A stretch of 64,000 nucleotides of DNA from RFSX01 sp965230215 (GTDB lineage: Bacteria; Bacteroidota; Bacteroidia; Chitinophagales; Saprospiraceae): NCBI GenBank assembly GCA_965230215.1, contig CBDDKN010000001.1, positions 1,860,001 through 1,924,000 of the forward strand, read 5' to 3'. Made by a program: the position numbers and the translations under genes. The first letter of the stretch is position 1. Each line of letters opens with the position of its first letter. Below the pieces are notes generated by a model. The model made no database searches. It saw only the letters and a list, made by a program, of their open reading frames with translations, and was not told where the DNA came from. Shown here in pieces: positions 1 to 8,921 of the stretch.

Positions 1-1059
1 AACACCACAGCAGAAGATGATAGCAAAGAGAGATTTAGATTTACCGATAATGATAACACATCAAAGTCGACAGAAGTAAATTTTGACACAAGACTCGATG
101 ACGATGAACTTAAAGTTATCCGATTGTTTGAAGATGCAGCACCAAGTGTTGTCTTTATAACCACCGCTACACTTCAGGAATCTTTCTGGTCATTTGATAT
201 AACCGAAATCCCCAAAGGCTCCGGTACGGGTTTTATGTGGGATGACCAAGGCCACATCGTTACCAATTATCATGTTATCGAAGGCAGCGAACGATTTTAT
301 GTAAGCCTTTCCGACCAAAGCAGCTATGAGGCCAAACTAGTGGGTGTCGAGCCCAGTAAAGATCTCGCTGTATTAAAGATAAATGACCGCTCAGTGCAGT
401 TTAAAAGTTTGCCCGTTGGTCGCTCCAACAATCTTAAAGTTGGTCAATCAGTATATGCCATCGGAAATCCATTCGGCTTCGATCAGACACTCACTTCAGG
501 AGTTATAAGTGCCCTTGGCAGAGAAATTACAGCTAAAAATGGTCGCAAAATCTATGATGTTATACAGACAGATGCTGCCATTAACCCCGGTAACTCAGGA
601 GGCCCACTTCTCAATTCATCAGGTGAGTTGATAGGCGTAAACACAGCTATATATTCACCATCAGGCGCATATTCTGGAATTGGGTTTTCAATTCCCGTTG
701 ATGTTGTCAAACAAGTGGTGCCGGATCTAATCGAATTCGGCGTAGTCAGAAAACCACTTCTTGGTGTCACATTTGTTAATGACAGATACTTTCGTGAAAA
801 AGGTGCTATGATTCATAGCGTTCTCAAAGATTCACCAGCCTCAAGAGTTGGCCTACAGGGTATAAAGAGAACACGCTATGGAAATGCACTTTATGGTGAT
901 ATTATCAAATATATAGATGACAAAGAGATAAATACCAGTGTAGACCTAATGGAAGTTTTGGAACAATACAATCCTAAAGACAAGGTCAAACTCGGTGTGA
1001 AACGTGAAGGAAAACTGATCGAGGTAGATCTCATACTTACTTCATCGGTAAATGAATGA
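1..1059 (+). CDS. HtrA/DegP-type trypsin-like serine protease, 5'-truncated by window edge
   Basis: Periplasmic quality-control protease of the HtrA family. The frame is open from base 1 with no stop, so the gene starts outside the window; a TTG at 124 lies inside the conserved region (RLFEDAAPSVVFI) and is not a credible start. The catalytic triad is readable: His in TNYHVIEG, Asp in SKDLAVLKI and Ser in NPGNSGGPLL. It is followed by one C-terminal PDZ domain (from about GVTFVNDRYF to the end, including SPASRVGLQG). A single PDZ and no second repeat make it DegS/HhoA-like in layout. The residues before the protease domain (N-T-T-A-E-D-D-S) look like a low-complexity linker behind a signal or anchor that is not visible. 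lgt follows after 42 bp. Family assignment is firm; the exact substrate is unknown. Confidence 0.93.
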   Translation, partial: NTTAEDDSKERFRFTDNDNTSKSTEVNFDTRLDDDELKVIRLFEDAAPSVVFITTATLQESFWSFDITEIPKGSGTGFMWDDQGHIVTNYHVIEGSERFYVSLSDQSSYEAKLVGVEPSKDLAVLKINDRSVQFKSLPVGRSNNLKVGQSVYAIGNPFGFDQTLTSGVISALGREITAKNGRKIYDVIQTDAAINPGNSGGPLLNSSGELIGVNTAIYSPSGAYSGIGFSIPVDVVKQVVPDLIEFGVVRKPLLGVTFVNDRYFREKGAMIHSVLKDSPASRVGLQGIKRTRYGNALYGDIIKYIDDKEINTSVDLMEVLEQYNPKDKVKLGVKREGKLIEVDLILTSSVNE

Positions 1060-1101
1060 TTTAGCTTGGGGAATATTACCTTTGTAACTCAATGAATAAG
1101 C

Positions 1102-2313
1102 ATGTATCCTGATTTATCATATTTCTTTCACGATTTTCTTGGGACACCAGTAGACAACTGGACTTCAATTTTCAAGACCTTCGGAATCTTTCTTGCACTT
1201 TCGTTTTTAACGGCATACTACTTCATAAAGAAGGAACTGATCAGAAAAGAGGAAGAAGGGATTTTCCATAAACTGAAAATTAAAAATCCGGAAGAATCCA
1301 ATTCCGCACTCAAGGAAGCACTGATCAACGGGTTCATTGCTTTTGTGATAGGTTTCAAACTTCCTTATATCTACAACAATTTTGACAGCTTCAAATCGGA
1401 TCCGGCTAGTCATGTATTTTCAAGTGAAGGCAACATGCTTACCGGTATGCTATTGGGTGTACTTCTGGGAATATATTTCTATTTCAATATTAAAAACAGT
1501 CCTCCTGTTCCCAAGGGAACAACACTTTATGAAAGGCCATATGAAAAAGCTGGTACCTTATTAATCATTGCCGCTGTAACCGGCATCCTTGGCTCCAGAT
1601 TGTTATCAATAATGGAAAACCTCGATAGTTTTCTTCAGGATCCCCTTGGGCAATTGTTCTCAGGTTCAGGATTAACAATATATGGAGGATTGATCCTGGC
1701 AGGTATATGTGTATCCTGGTATACTAAGAAAATTGGATATTCTGTTGCCCACATGGCTGACACCGTTGCACCTTCATTAATGCTGGGTTATGGGGTCGGA
1801 AGACTTGGTTGTCATTTCTCTGGAGATGGTGACTGGGGAATAGCCAATACAGCCCCAAAGCCTGATTGGTTTATATTTCCAGATTGGGCCTGGTCTTATG
1901 ATTATCCGAGAAATGTAGCTGATTTTTATCAACAGGGAGAGCGTATTGCTGATTGCGTTGGCAATTTTTGTACACACTTGAATCCACCAGTGTACCCTAC
2001 GCCTATATATGAAGCCCTGGCAAGTTTTATTCTATTTGCTTTTCTCTGGTCGATCAGGAAGAAAATTAAGACTCCCGGAAGATTGTTCTTTATCTATCTA
2101 TTTGTATCAGGAATAGAACGCTACTTTGTCGAAACCATTCGTGTGAACCCGCGATATGACCTATTCGGATTAAACTGGTCCATGTCACAGACAATATCTG
2201 TCGCTGTTATTCTAGCTGGTTTGATTGGCATCTTTGCTATAGTTAAAAAACAGAAGCCAGACTACAGTATTCCTGATCTTACAGTAAAGGACAACGAACA
2301 GAATCAAGCTTAA
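1102..2313 (+). CDS. lgt: Prolipoprotein diacylglyceryl transferase (Lgt)
   Basis: Inner-membrane enzyme that moves diacylglycerol from phosphatidylglycerol to the lipobox cysteine of prolipoproteins, the first step of lipoprotein maturation. The 403-aa protein has about seven hydrophobic segments. It carries the Lgt signature region VGRLGCHFSGDGDWG (normally G-R-x-G-N-F in proteobacteria; the N is C here), then PTPIYEALASF and the C-terminal RYFVETIRVNPRYD arginine/glutamate motif. It is longer than the roughly 290 aa of E. coli Lgt because of an N-terminal extension (first ~120 residues, with an extra hydrophobic pair). The ATG at 1102 is the first start after the protease stop. Several lipoproteins in this window (SusD, GH16, MsrA, metal-binding protein) would be its clients. 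Confidence 0.92.
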   Translation: MYPDLSYFFHDFLGTPVDNWTSIFKTFGIFLALSFLTAYYFIKKELIRKEEEGIFHKLKIKNPEESNSALKEALINGFIAFVIGFKLPYIYNNFDSFKSDPASHVFSSEGNMLTGMLLGVLLGIYFYFNIKNSPPVPKGTTLYERPYEKAGTLLIIAAVTGILGSRLLSIMENLDSFLQDPLGQLFSGSGLTIYGGLILAGICVSWYTKKIGYSVAHMADTVAPSLMLGYGVGRLGCHFSGDGDWGIANTAPKPDWFIFPDWAWSYDYPRNVADFYQQGERIADCVGNFCTHLNPPVYPTPIYEALASFILFAFLWSIRKKIKTPGRLFFIYLFVSGIERYFVETIRVNPRYDLFGLNWSMSQTISVAVILAGLIGIFAIVKKQKPDYSIPDLTVKDNEQNQA

Positions 2314-2315
2314 CG

Positions 2316-3437
2316 CTATTGATCAGCTAATTCCAATAACTTACTGTATATAATTTGGGCTGAGCTCTTCCATGAAAATTTATGGATACGCTGAAGACCT
2401 TGTTCAATTAGTGGCTTTGTTACTGAAGTATTCAAAGATTTATTCATTGCATCAGATATGTCTTCGATCTTGAATGGATCAATCAAGATAGCCGCTGTAC
2501 CTGCCACTTCAGGCATCGAAGAGACATTTGAAGTAATAACAGGAACACCACAACTGAATGCCTCAAGAATTGGGATACCAAAACCTTCAAAAATCGAAGG
2601 ATAGCAAAGTGCTGTAGCTGCTGGCATAATATCCTGAACACTGCAGTCATCGTTGTCAATGAATATAACGTCCTCCTTATATCTCATTTTTTCATACACA
2701 GAGAAGATCTCGCCTGTCTTAAAGGCTCGGCGCCCATAGATTATCAATCGGTGTTCGGACCCCTTCTCCATTTTAAATTTATCAAAAGCCGCGAGCAACC
2801 TGGCTAGATTCTTTCTCGGATGCAGTGAACCAACAAAAAAGAAGAAAGGTTTGCCTCCTGAATATAATTGTCTGACCTTGTCTTTACCCTCTTCAGACAT
2901 AATATCAAATCCAGCTGGTGTAGCATTATAGGCTACAGATATCTTAGATTCATTAATGCCTAACTGTTTGACAATATCCATTTTAGTAAACTCCGAAACA
3001 GCTATGATGTGATCAGCCCGTCGATGAAACTTAGGAAAATAATACTGCAGGTATTTTCGATCTCTGAATTTCAGTCCCTTCGGATAGTGGATATAATTCA
3101 AGTCATGACTGACATAGAGCGTTTTCACCTTGGTCCCCAAACTCAAATACATATCTCCAGAGTAAAAGACATCAATATTGTTTTTGTCTAGGAATCGTCT
3201 TACAGAATGCTCAAACCATAGATACCACAAGATCGGATGTCTGGCCTGAGGATGTAACACATGAGGAATCACATTGTCTGCATATACAAATTGTGGGTCG
3301 TATGCTCTATCAAACAAGAAATGAAACTCTACCGCCGGGTTCGCTAAGACCATCCTTCTGGTTGTCTCATGAATGAACCTGGGGATTCCGTCCATTCTGC
3401 CTTTTAGTAAGAGCCTTGTATTGACAGCAACTTTCAA
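2316..3437 (-). CDS. Glycosyltransferase family 4 protein (GT-B fold)
   Basis: Cytoplasmic retaining sugar transferase, probably acting on a surface polysaccharide or glycan. The frame is open up to an ATG at 3521, but the typical family N-terminus is KVAVNTRLLLKGRMDGIPRF, which begins at a TTG at 3437; a -7-like box TACATTTG sits 18 bases upstream of that TTG (3456-3463), so 3437 is preferred (373 aa). The C-terminal Rossmann half holds the GT4 markers FFVGSLHPRKNLARLL and the nucleotide-sugar motif SIFEGFGIPILEAFSCG with the E-x7-E pair. It converges on lgt with 2 bp between the stops. The acceptor and donor cannot be read from sequence. Confidence 0.9.
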   Translation of the reverse strand: MKVAVNTRLLLKGRMDGIPRFIHETTRRMVLANPAVEFHFLFDRAYDPQFVYADNVIPHVLHPQARHPILWYLWFEHSVRRFLDKNNIDVFYSGDMYLSLGTKVKTLYVSHDLNYIHYPKGLKFRDRKYLQYYFPKFHRRADHIIAVSEFTKMDIVKQLGINESKISVAYNATPAGFDIMSEEGKDKVRQLYSGGKPFFFFVGSLHPRKNLARLLAAFDKFKMEKGSEHRLIIYGRRAFKTGEIFSVYEKMRYKEDVIFIDNDDCSVQDIMPAATALCYPSIFEGFGIPILEAFSCGVPVITSNVSSMPEVAGTAAILIDPFKIEDISDAMNKSLNTSVTKPLIEQGLQRIHKFSWKSSAQIIYSKLLELADQ

Positions 3438-3455
3438 TTCAAAAATTTGAGTCCT

Positions 3456-3463
3456 CAAATGTA
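3456..3463 (-). promoter_or_regulatory. Putative Bacteroidota -7 box (TACATTTG) for the glycosyltransferase
   Basis: Minus-strand TACATTTG matches TAnnTTTG. It would place transcription start near 3452, about 15 bases before the TTG at 3437. No convincing -33 element was seen. Confidence 0.4.
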
Positions 3464-3562
3464 CAAACTTAAGAACCATAGAATCATTAATTAAAAAAGT
3501 CGCAATTATAATTTCGTTCAATCCTACTGTCTAATCGTGCTTTTTTTCGATCTTCACAAGCT

Positions 3563-4945
3563 ATGGAAACACTTGATCAAATACTTTCAGCTTTTGCAAG
3601 CTTCATGTGGGGCCCATGGCTCGTATTTCTACTTATAGGTGGAGGTATTTATTTTTTGATCCGATGTAAGTTTCTTCCATATCGTTATTTCATGCATGCC
3701 ATTGATGTGCTCAGAGGAAAGTTTGATAATCCAGATGACCCTGGACAAATCAATCACTTTGAGGCCTTGACCACAGCATTATCTGCTACCGTAGGTATGG
3801 GCAACATTGCCGGAGTCGCAGTTGCAATAAGTATAGGCGGACCAGGAGCTGTATTCTGGATGTGGATAAGTGGCATCATAGGTATGTGCACTAAATACTT
3901 TACCTGTACACTTTCCATCCTCTACAGAGGTAAAGACTCTGCTGGAGAGCTTCAGGGTGGACCCATGTATTTCATAACCGAAGGATTAGGAAAAAAGTGG
4001 AAACCGCTTGCTATCATGTTCAGTATAGCAGGACTTGTGGGTGCCTTGCCCGTATTCAATGTAAACCAATTGACACAGGCTGTCAGAGATATTCTGCTGA
4101 TACCCAATGGCGTTCCAACAGGATTGGCTTCTAATTTCGCAACGGGTTTAATACTGACAATTCTGACATCAATTGTTATTCTTGGTGGGCTGAAACGTAT
4201 AAGTAAGACAGCAAGCAAGATGGTTCCCAGTATGGTTGTCCTCTACTTTGTGTCTGTTATCCTCGTTCTTATTCTTAATTATGATCAGGTACCCTATTAC
4301 CTTCAACTCATTGTTACCGATGCGTTCAGAGCTGATTATTATGAAGGAAGCCCCATGTTTGGAGGCATGCTTGGCGCATTGATTATGCTTGGCATACGCA
4401 GAGGCGCATTTTCAAATGAAGCTGGCATTGGTACTGCAGCTATGGCACATGGCGCTGCGAAAACTTCCGAACCGGTGCGAGAAGGTCTTGTGGCTATGAT
4501 GGGGCCATTTATAGATACAATTGTAATCTGTACTTTAACAGCGCTGGCGATTCTCGTTACAGGGGTATGGCAAACAACCGCTGACAATGGTGTAAGTCTG
4601 ACAGCTTCTGCCTTTAATGAATCCTTGCCGGGCTTCGGCTCATATCTGCTCTTGCTTTGCATCGCGGTATTCAGCATTTCATCCCTGTTGAGTTATGCTT
4701 ATTACGGCTCCAAATGCATGTCATTCCTGTTTGGAGTTCATAACAAACACCTATATAATTATATCTACCTGGGAAGTATTATGCTTGGATCTTTGGCATC
4801 GATTAATATTATTCTGAATCTGATCGACGGATTCTTTGCCATCATGGCAATACCAACAATGTTGGCTTCTATATTATTGGCTCCAAAAGTGATTGAAGTA
4901 AGCAACAAGTACTTTAAGGATGCAGACTTTAACTCCAGAGCATAG
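3563..4945 (+). CDS. Sodium:alanine (AGCS family) symporter
   Basis: Inner-membrane Na+-coupled importer of alanine, glycine or a related small amino acid. It has 460 aa and about 11 hydrophobic segments. Family markers are TALSATVGMGNIAGVAVAIS, GGPMYFITEGLG, GGLKRISKTASKMVP and NEAGIGTAAMAHGAAKTSEP. The ATG at 3563 gives a normal AGCS N-terminus (short amphipathic stretch, then WGPWLVFLLIGGG). Divergent from the glycosyltransferase gene; its 3' end overlaps the convergent ROK gene by 17 bp. Sodium coupling fits a marine lifestyle (inference). Confidence 0.94.
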   Translation: METLDQILSAFASFMWGPWLVFLLIGGGIYFLIRCKFLPYRYFMHAIDVLRGKFDNPDDPGQINHFEALTTALSATVGMGNIAGVAVAISIGGPGAVFWMWISGIIGMCTKYFTCTLSILYRGKDSAGELQGGPMYFITEGLGKKWKPLAIMFSIAGLVGALPVFNVNQLTQAVRDILLIPNGVPTGLASNFATGLILTILTSIVILGGLKRISKTASKMVPSMVVLYFVSVILVLILNYDQVPYYLQLIVTDAFRADYYEGSPMFGGMLGALIMLGIRRGAFSNEAGIGTAAMAHGAAKTSEPVREGLVAMMGPFIDTIVICTLTALAILVTGVWQTTADNGVSLTASAFNESLPGFGSYLLLLCIAVFSISSLLSYAYYGSKCMSFLFGVHNKHLYNYIYLGSIMLGSLASINIILNLIDGFFAIMAIPTMLASILLAPKVIEVSNKYFKDADFNSRA

Positions 4946-5843
4946 CCGCACCAAGAACGCCCGAACTATCTCCAAACTGAGGTTTTACAAACTTAGTATC
5001 TATATAATCACTGAATACAAACTCAGGTAATCGCTCCAGGCCTTTTGTATACAGTTCGTCGATATTGCCCAAACCACCACCAATTACAATGACATCAGGA
5101 TCCAAGATATTTATCAGTACGGAAATAGCCTTCGGAAAGAAGTAGAACAAACGTTCCATAGTCTTTGTGGCATAAGCGTCAGTTCCAGATCTATAGTCCT
5201 GTACAATATCTTTAAGAGACTTTGATTCACCGGAAATGGATTTGTAATATCTTTCAAGAGCGGGTCCAGAAAGAATAGTTTCCACACATCCTTTTTTGCC
5301 ACAATAGCAATCACCTCCACTATCATCTAGATAGTTGTGCCCCCATTCTCCGCCTACTGCATTCTTGCCTTCAATGATTTTGCCATCAACTACCAATCCA
5401 CCGCCAACACCAGTACCCATTATAACACCAAAGACAGTTGTAGCTTCAGGATATGATGATTTGATCACTCCCAGCTTATATTCTGATACAGCAAAACAAT
5501 TGGCATCATTGGTCATCTTGACTTCTATACCCGAAAGCTTGGCAAGATCATCTCTGAAAGCATGGCCATTCAAGTACACCGAATTACAATTACGCAGCTT
5601 TCCTGTGTATGGATTCAGAGATCCCGGCGTACCTATACCCAAATTATTTAAAGGAATCTGATGATCTTTTGATATCGACTTGATCAGTCTGTCAATGTTC
5701 TGAAGTACGTGCTCATAGCCTTGATCGGCCTCTGTCTTAATACGCTCCCGAACAATAATTTCATGATTATTTTGGGCATCCAGCACTACTGCTTCGATCT
5801 TGGTTCCCCCTAGATCTATTCCCCAAAAATATCTTTGGTCCAT
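4929..5843 (-). CDS. ROK-family sugar kinase (glucokinase-like)
   Basis: Cytoplasmic ATP-dependent sugar kinase of the ROK family, probably making glucose-6-phosphate or a related hexose phosphate. The N-terminal phosphate loop is WGIDLGGTKIEAVVLD. The catalytic Asp lies in MTNDANCFAVSE, GTGVGGGLVVDG follows, and the structural zinc motif C-x-C-G-x-x-G-C-x-E is complete (CYCGKKGCVETILSGPAL). There is no N-terminal helix-turn-helix, so it is a kinase rather than a NagC/Mlc-type repressor. The start lies 1 bp after the stop of the upstream isomerase gene, so the two are almost certainly co-transcribed and act on successive or interconnected hexose phosphates. Confidence 0.92.
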   Translation of the reverse strand: MDQRYFWGIDLGGTKIEAVVLDAQNNHEIIVRERIKTEADQGYEHVLQNIDRLIKSISKDHQIPLNNLGIGTPGSLNPYTGKLRNCNSVYLNGHAFRDDLAKLSGIEVKMTNDANCFAVSEYKLGVIKSSYPEATTVFGVIMGTGVGGGLVVDGKIIEGKNAVGGEWGHNYLDDSGGDCYCGKKGCVETILSGPALERYYKSISGESKSLKDIVQDYRSGTDAYATKTMERLFYFFPKAISVLINILDPDVIVIGGGLGNIDELYTKGLERLPEFVFSDYIDTKFVKPQFGDSSGVLGAAMLWS

Positions 5844-5844
5844 C

Positions 5845-6834
5845 TTATACTTTTGCTAGTTCGGACTTAAGATAATTAATAACATTCACTTCAATAGCAT
5901 CCACTTGTTTGTGCTCAGATAGATACCAGGATATCCAATCGCCAAGATTAACCAAGTAAAAAGCCTTCTCGATTAAACTGTTCCCCTTTGAATATATGTC
6001 TATAATCGTAGGGCAATATTTTGAGATTATCTCCTGATTGATTTCTATTCTGGTTTGATTGCGTTTGAAATCATCTTTGTTGCGCAAATAAATTACTGCG
6101 ATCTCCGGATGTGCTTCCGTCCATCCCACAAGTTCATTGTGGTTCATCTCAGGAACCACATGATGCCAGCATAGCATCTTGGCATTTTCGTTTATCTGTT
6201 GCCTTAATCGCACGGCTACAGATTCCATTCTGTCTGTTGTATAGATAACCGGAAGCTTGTCATAAATCCTATCCGCCACCGATTTGGCAGCCTTCTTGAT
6301 GTCCTCGCTATCAAATTTTAATAAATCGATGCTTGACTTAAGTTGGGTTATGAAACTGTTTCCAATAAGTCCCAATTTCTGAAGCATATATAATTGCTGG
6401 ACAATTGAATATCCAAGACATGCTCTTGGTGAAGGCCAATTATCAGGTACTTTAATATAGTCATAACCTCTTTGAATGGCTTCCTCAATAAGTTTTCCAC
6501 CTGATGATATGATGACGATCTTACATCCTCTGTCAATCATCTGATTGAAAGCGCTCAATGTCTCCTCAGTATTTCCCGAGTATGATGAACAAACAGCCAA
6601 TGTGTTTTCATCTACATACGCAGGAATGCCATAGCCTTTGCCTACAGTATAAGGTACTTTACATTCGTCATTTATAAACTCAGCAACAAAATCAGCACCA
6701 ATACCCGACCCACCCAGGCCAGCCACATATACCTTATTAATCTCTTTATCGTGTGGATTGATTACCGCCTTTTCACCAATCTCCATCGCTTCAACCAGTT
6801 GAGCTGGAAATCGCTCTATCAATTCATTCATCAT
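5845..6834 (-). CDS. SIS-domain bifunctional phosphoglucose/phosphomannose isomerase
   Basis: Interconverts glucose-6-P or mannose-6-P with fructose-6-P (Pgi/Pmi subfamily of SIS proteins). The frame is open to 6948, but that extension is a hydrophobic, atypical sequence overlapping the divergent yraN. The family-like N-terminus (M-M-N-E-L-I-E-R-F) starts at 6834 or 6831. The first SIS domain begins at VYVAGLGGSGIGADFVAEF and contains CSSYSGNTEETLS. The second half includes MNHNELVGWTE, with the conserved His-Asn-Glu typical of this family. The length of 329 aa is normal. It is followed immediately by the ROK kinase, forming a two-gene hexose-phosphate operon. Confidence 0.9.
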   Translation of the reverse strand: MMNELIERFPAQLVEAMEIGEKAVINPHDKEINKVYVAGLGGSGIGADFVAEFINDECKVPYTVGKGYGIPAYVDENTLAVCSSYSGNTEETLSAFNQMIDRGCKIVIISSGGKLIEEAIQRGYDYIKVPDNWPSPRACLGYSIVQQLYMLQKLGLIGNSFITQLKSSIDLLKFDSEDIKKAAKSVADRIYDKLPVIYTTDRMESVAVRLRQQINENAKMLCWHHVVPEMNHNELVGWTEAHPEIAVIYLRNKDDFKRNQTRIEINQEIISKYCPTIIDIYSKGNSLIEKAFYLVNLGDWISWYLSEHKQVDAIEVNVINYLKSELAKV

Positions 6835-6919
6835 AATTTCAAAAATTTTCTGGTGGATAAAGTTAACATATCTGCATTTATTCCATATTAAATAGAAGAA
6901 CAAAGTGTTAATTATACAA

Positions 6920-6927
6920 TAAGTTTG
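6920..6927 (+). promoter_or_regulatory. Putative -7 box (TAAGTTTG) for yraN
   Basis: TAAGTTTG matches TAnnTTTG. Only four bases separate it from the TTG start at 6932, so the transcript would begin essentially at the start codon (leaderless), as also proposed for mnmE at 38123. Confidence 0.35.
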
Positions 6928-6931
6928 AATT

Positions 6932-7294
6932 TTGAAGCCATCAAACACAGAAATTGGTCGAGAAGCAGAGTTTCACGCATGCCAATTCCTCTATGATATC
7001 GGTTTTAAAATACTTGAAAGAAACTGGAGATTCAGCAGAGCAGAAGTAGATATCATAGCTGTCCACGCCGGTATCCTTCATTTTATTGAGGTAAAAAGCA
7101 GAAGCAGTACATATTATGGCGCTCCGGAAACAGCCATAAATGACTCAAAACAAGAGCTCATTATAGATGCAGCTTATCGATATATGCATTCCAAATGCTA
7201 TGATTGGGCCATACAATTTGATATCATAGCTGTCTATCTTGATCAATGTGCTTATCCCCGCCTATTAAAGTTTTATGAAGATGCTTTTTTTTGA
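6932..7294 (+). CDS. yraN: YraN family (UPF0102) endonuclease-like protein
   Basis: Small (120 aa) PD-(D/E)XK-fold protein of unknown precise role, often linked to DNA processing. The nuclease core is readable: GREAEFHACQFLYDIGF at the N-terminus, then RAEVDIIA and LHFIEVKSRSS, which supply the E...D...E-x-K metal-binding residues, followed by GAPETAINDSKQ. No ATG is available in frame: a stop occurs at 6926-6928, so translation starts at TTG 6932 (or ATT 6929). Divergent from the sugar isomerase gene, with about 97 bp between starts. Confidence 0.85.
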   Translation: MKPSNTEIGREAEFHACQFLYDIGFKILERNWRFSRAEVDIIAVHAGILHFIEVKSRSSTYYGAPETAINDSKQELIIDAAYRYMHSKCYDWAIQFDIIAVYLDQCAYPRLLKFYEDAFF

Positions 7295-7325
7295 AAAACC
7301 CCTTTATTTATTGACTCAAATAGTA

Positions 7326-7333
7326 TATTTTTG
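7326..7333 (+). promoter_or_regulatory. Putative -7 box (TATTTTTG) for ribosomal protein L31
   Basis: TATTTTTG matches TAnnTTTG and predicts a start near 7337 with a leader of about 43 bases before the ATG at 7380. The upstream stretch 7303-7325 is T-rich, but a clear -33 TTTG at the usual spacing is not obvious. Confidence 0.5.
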
Positions 7334-7379
7334 CATCCCAATTTAATGTGGAGCAGTATTTCACAAAAAAAGTTTAAAA

Positions 7380-7667
7380 ATGAAAAAAGGAATTCACCCA
7401 GATACATACAGAACTGTAGTATTCAAAGATATTTCAGTTGACAAAGCTTGGTTAGGCAGATCTGCCGCTAATTCCAAGGAAACCATTGAATGGGAAGACG
7501 GCAATGAGTATCCTCTTATCAAAGTGGAAATCTCAAACCAATCACATCCATTCTTCACTGGTAAAATGAAATTTGTCGATACTGCAGGGCGAATTGACAA
7601 GTTCAAGAAGAAGTTTTCGAAGTTTTCAAAGAAAACTGAATCGACAGAAGAAAAAACAGAAGCATAA
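7380..7667 (+). CDS. rpmE2: 50S ribosomal protein L31, type B
   Basis: Component of the large ribosomal subunit that bridges to the 30S head. The 95-aa protein is type B: it starts MKKGIHPDTYRTVVFKDISV, contains SHPFFTGKMKFVDTAGRIDKF and lacks the CxxC zinc pairs of type A, so it is the zinc-independent form. The C-terminal tail is Lys/Glu-rich and extended (KFSKFSKKTESTEEK), as in other Bacteroidota. It has its own predicted promoter (7326-7333) and is closed by a strong intrinsic terminator 6 bp after the stop, so it forms a single-gene transcription unit. Confidence 0.97.
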   Translation: MKKGIHPDTYRTVVFKDISVDKAWLGRSAANSKETIEWEDGNEYPLIKVEISNQSHPFFTGKMKFVDTAGRIDKFKKKFSKFSKKTESTEEKTEA

Positions 7668-7672
7668 TAAAG

Positions 7673-7698
7673 AGCCCCTTAATTGGGGCTTTTTTTTT
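7673..7698 (+). terminator. Intrinsic terminator after rpmE2
   Basis: Stem AGCCCC (7673-7678) pairs with GGGGCT (7685-7690) across a TTAATT loop and runs straight into a T tract (7690-7698). Confidence 0.92.
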
Positions 7699-7711
7699 CA
7701 AAACGCATCAG

Positions 7712-8914
7712 ATGAACAACATTATACTTTTTGATGATGATCAGTGGTTGGCATTATTGCCTACCTGTCTGACCAGACCCATATCAGACCTGCGTGTTGG
7801 TATACTTAAGATCAGTGAAAAGTGGGAAAAATGGCTCAATGGAGAAGTAAGCTATATAACCAAAGACTATCTCGCTGAGAAATTCCCCATCAAGATCTCA
7901 TCAGACAACTATGTTATCAATGCCAGATGGCTGCCCAATGAAAAGTTGGTTTCGCTAATTCAAAATCTGGAATCCAATGAAGCATTGCTCAATGGAGAGG
8001 AATTGATAGCCGCAAGGATGGATGACAAACAATTTCAAAGTCTTATAGATAACAAGGCACTGGAGGAATTGAAAGGTATGAATATTGGTCAAACTGATGA
8101 TTTTACAATTATCAAAAGACCTTTCGATCTGTTTATCTACAATGGCGCTGAAATTAAAAATGACTTTAAACTGCTCGGATTAAAAGACAACAGAGCTTCA
8201 GTCAATAATGCTGTTATCTATGGTGAGCATCCAGTATATATTGACAAGAGTGCCACGATCAAGCATGCCTATATTAATGCTGAAGAAGGACCAGTCTACA
8301 TAGCTAAGAATGCTACCATCCAGGAGACTTCAGTAATCAGAGGTCCGTTTTCAATGAGCGAAAATGCCGTTGTAAAAATGGGCAGTAAAATATATAAAGA
8401 TTGCAGTTTTGGACCCTATGTTAAAGTGGCTGGTGAGTTATCTAATTGCGTCTTCCAGGGATATGCCAACAAGGCTCATGAAGGTTACTTGGGAAATGCA
8501 TACATAGGTGAATGGTGCAACCTGGGTGCAGGAACAATCAGCTCCAATCTGAAAAACAACTATTCTGAAGTAAAAGTATGGAACTATCAGAGTAAAAAGT
8601 TTGAAAAAAGTGGTCAACTGTTTTGTGGTTTAATAATGGGTGATCATTCTAAAACCGGAATCAATACCATGTTCAATACAGCAACAGTTGTAGGTGTATC
8701 TGCCAATATATTTGGTAATGGCTATCCAAGAACATATATCCCATCTTTCAGTTGGGGAGGTGCTCAAGGTTACAAGACATTTCAATTGGATAAGGCTCTG
8801 GAACTGGCTGATACAATCATGAAAAGACGCCAACAGCAATTGTCAGATCAGGATAGAATTATTCTGGAGCATATCTTCCATACAAGTTCTGCTTATAGAA
8901 CTTGGGAATCATGA
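7712..8914 (+). CDS. Alternative GlmU-like protein (Bacteroidota putative sugar-1-P nucleotidyltransferase)
   Basis: Member of the Bacteroidota GlmU-related family (400 aa) thought to take part in UDP-N-acetylglucosamine formation. The N-terminus (MNNIILFDDDQWLALLPTC, then RPISDLRVGIL) is a diverged nucleotidyltransferase domain without the classic LAAGxGTRM loop. The C-terminal ~200 residues are a left-handed beta helix of hexapeptide turns (INAEEGPVYIAKNATIQ to GYANKAHEGYLGNAYIGEWC and LGAGTISSNLKNNY), the region resembling the acetyltransferase half of true GlmU. The two domain orders match GlmU. It begins 14 bp after the rpmE2 terminator and leads a run of co-directional genes to about 11.2 kb. 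Exact enzymatic activity is inferred from family only. Confidence 0.85.
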   Translation: MNNIILFDDDQWLALLPTCLTRPISDLRVGILKISEKWEKWLNGEVSYITKDYLAEKFPIKISSDNYVINARWLPNEKLVSLIQNLESNEALLNGEELIAARMDDKQFQSLIDNKALEELKGMNIGQTDDFTIIKRPFDLFIYNGAEIKNDFKLLGLKDNRASVNNAVIYGEHPVYIDKSATIKHAYINAEEGPVYIAKNATIQETSVIRGPFSMSENAVVKMGSKIYKDCSFGPYVKVAGELSNCVFQGYANKAHEGYLGNAYIGEWCNLGAGTISSNLKNNYSEVKVWNYQSKKFEKSGQLFCGLIMGDHSKTGINTMFNTATVVGVSANIFGNGYPRTYIPSFSWGGAQGYKTFQLDKALELADTIMKRRQQQLSDQDRIILEHIFHTSSAYRTWES

Positions 8915-8921
8915 TCAAGGG

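Noticed and set aside
3438..3521. N-terminal extension of the glycosyltransferase to ATG 3521
   Set aside because: The family N-terminus starts at TTG 3437 and a -7 box lies between the two candidate starts.
6835..6948. N-terminal extension of the sugar isomerase to 6948
   Set aside because: It overlaps the divergent yraN start and its promoter box and is not family-like.
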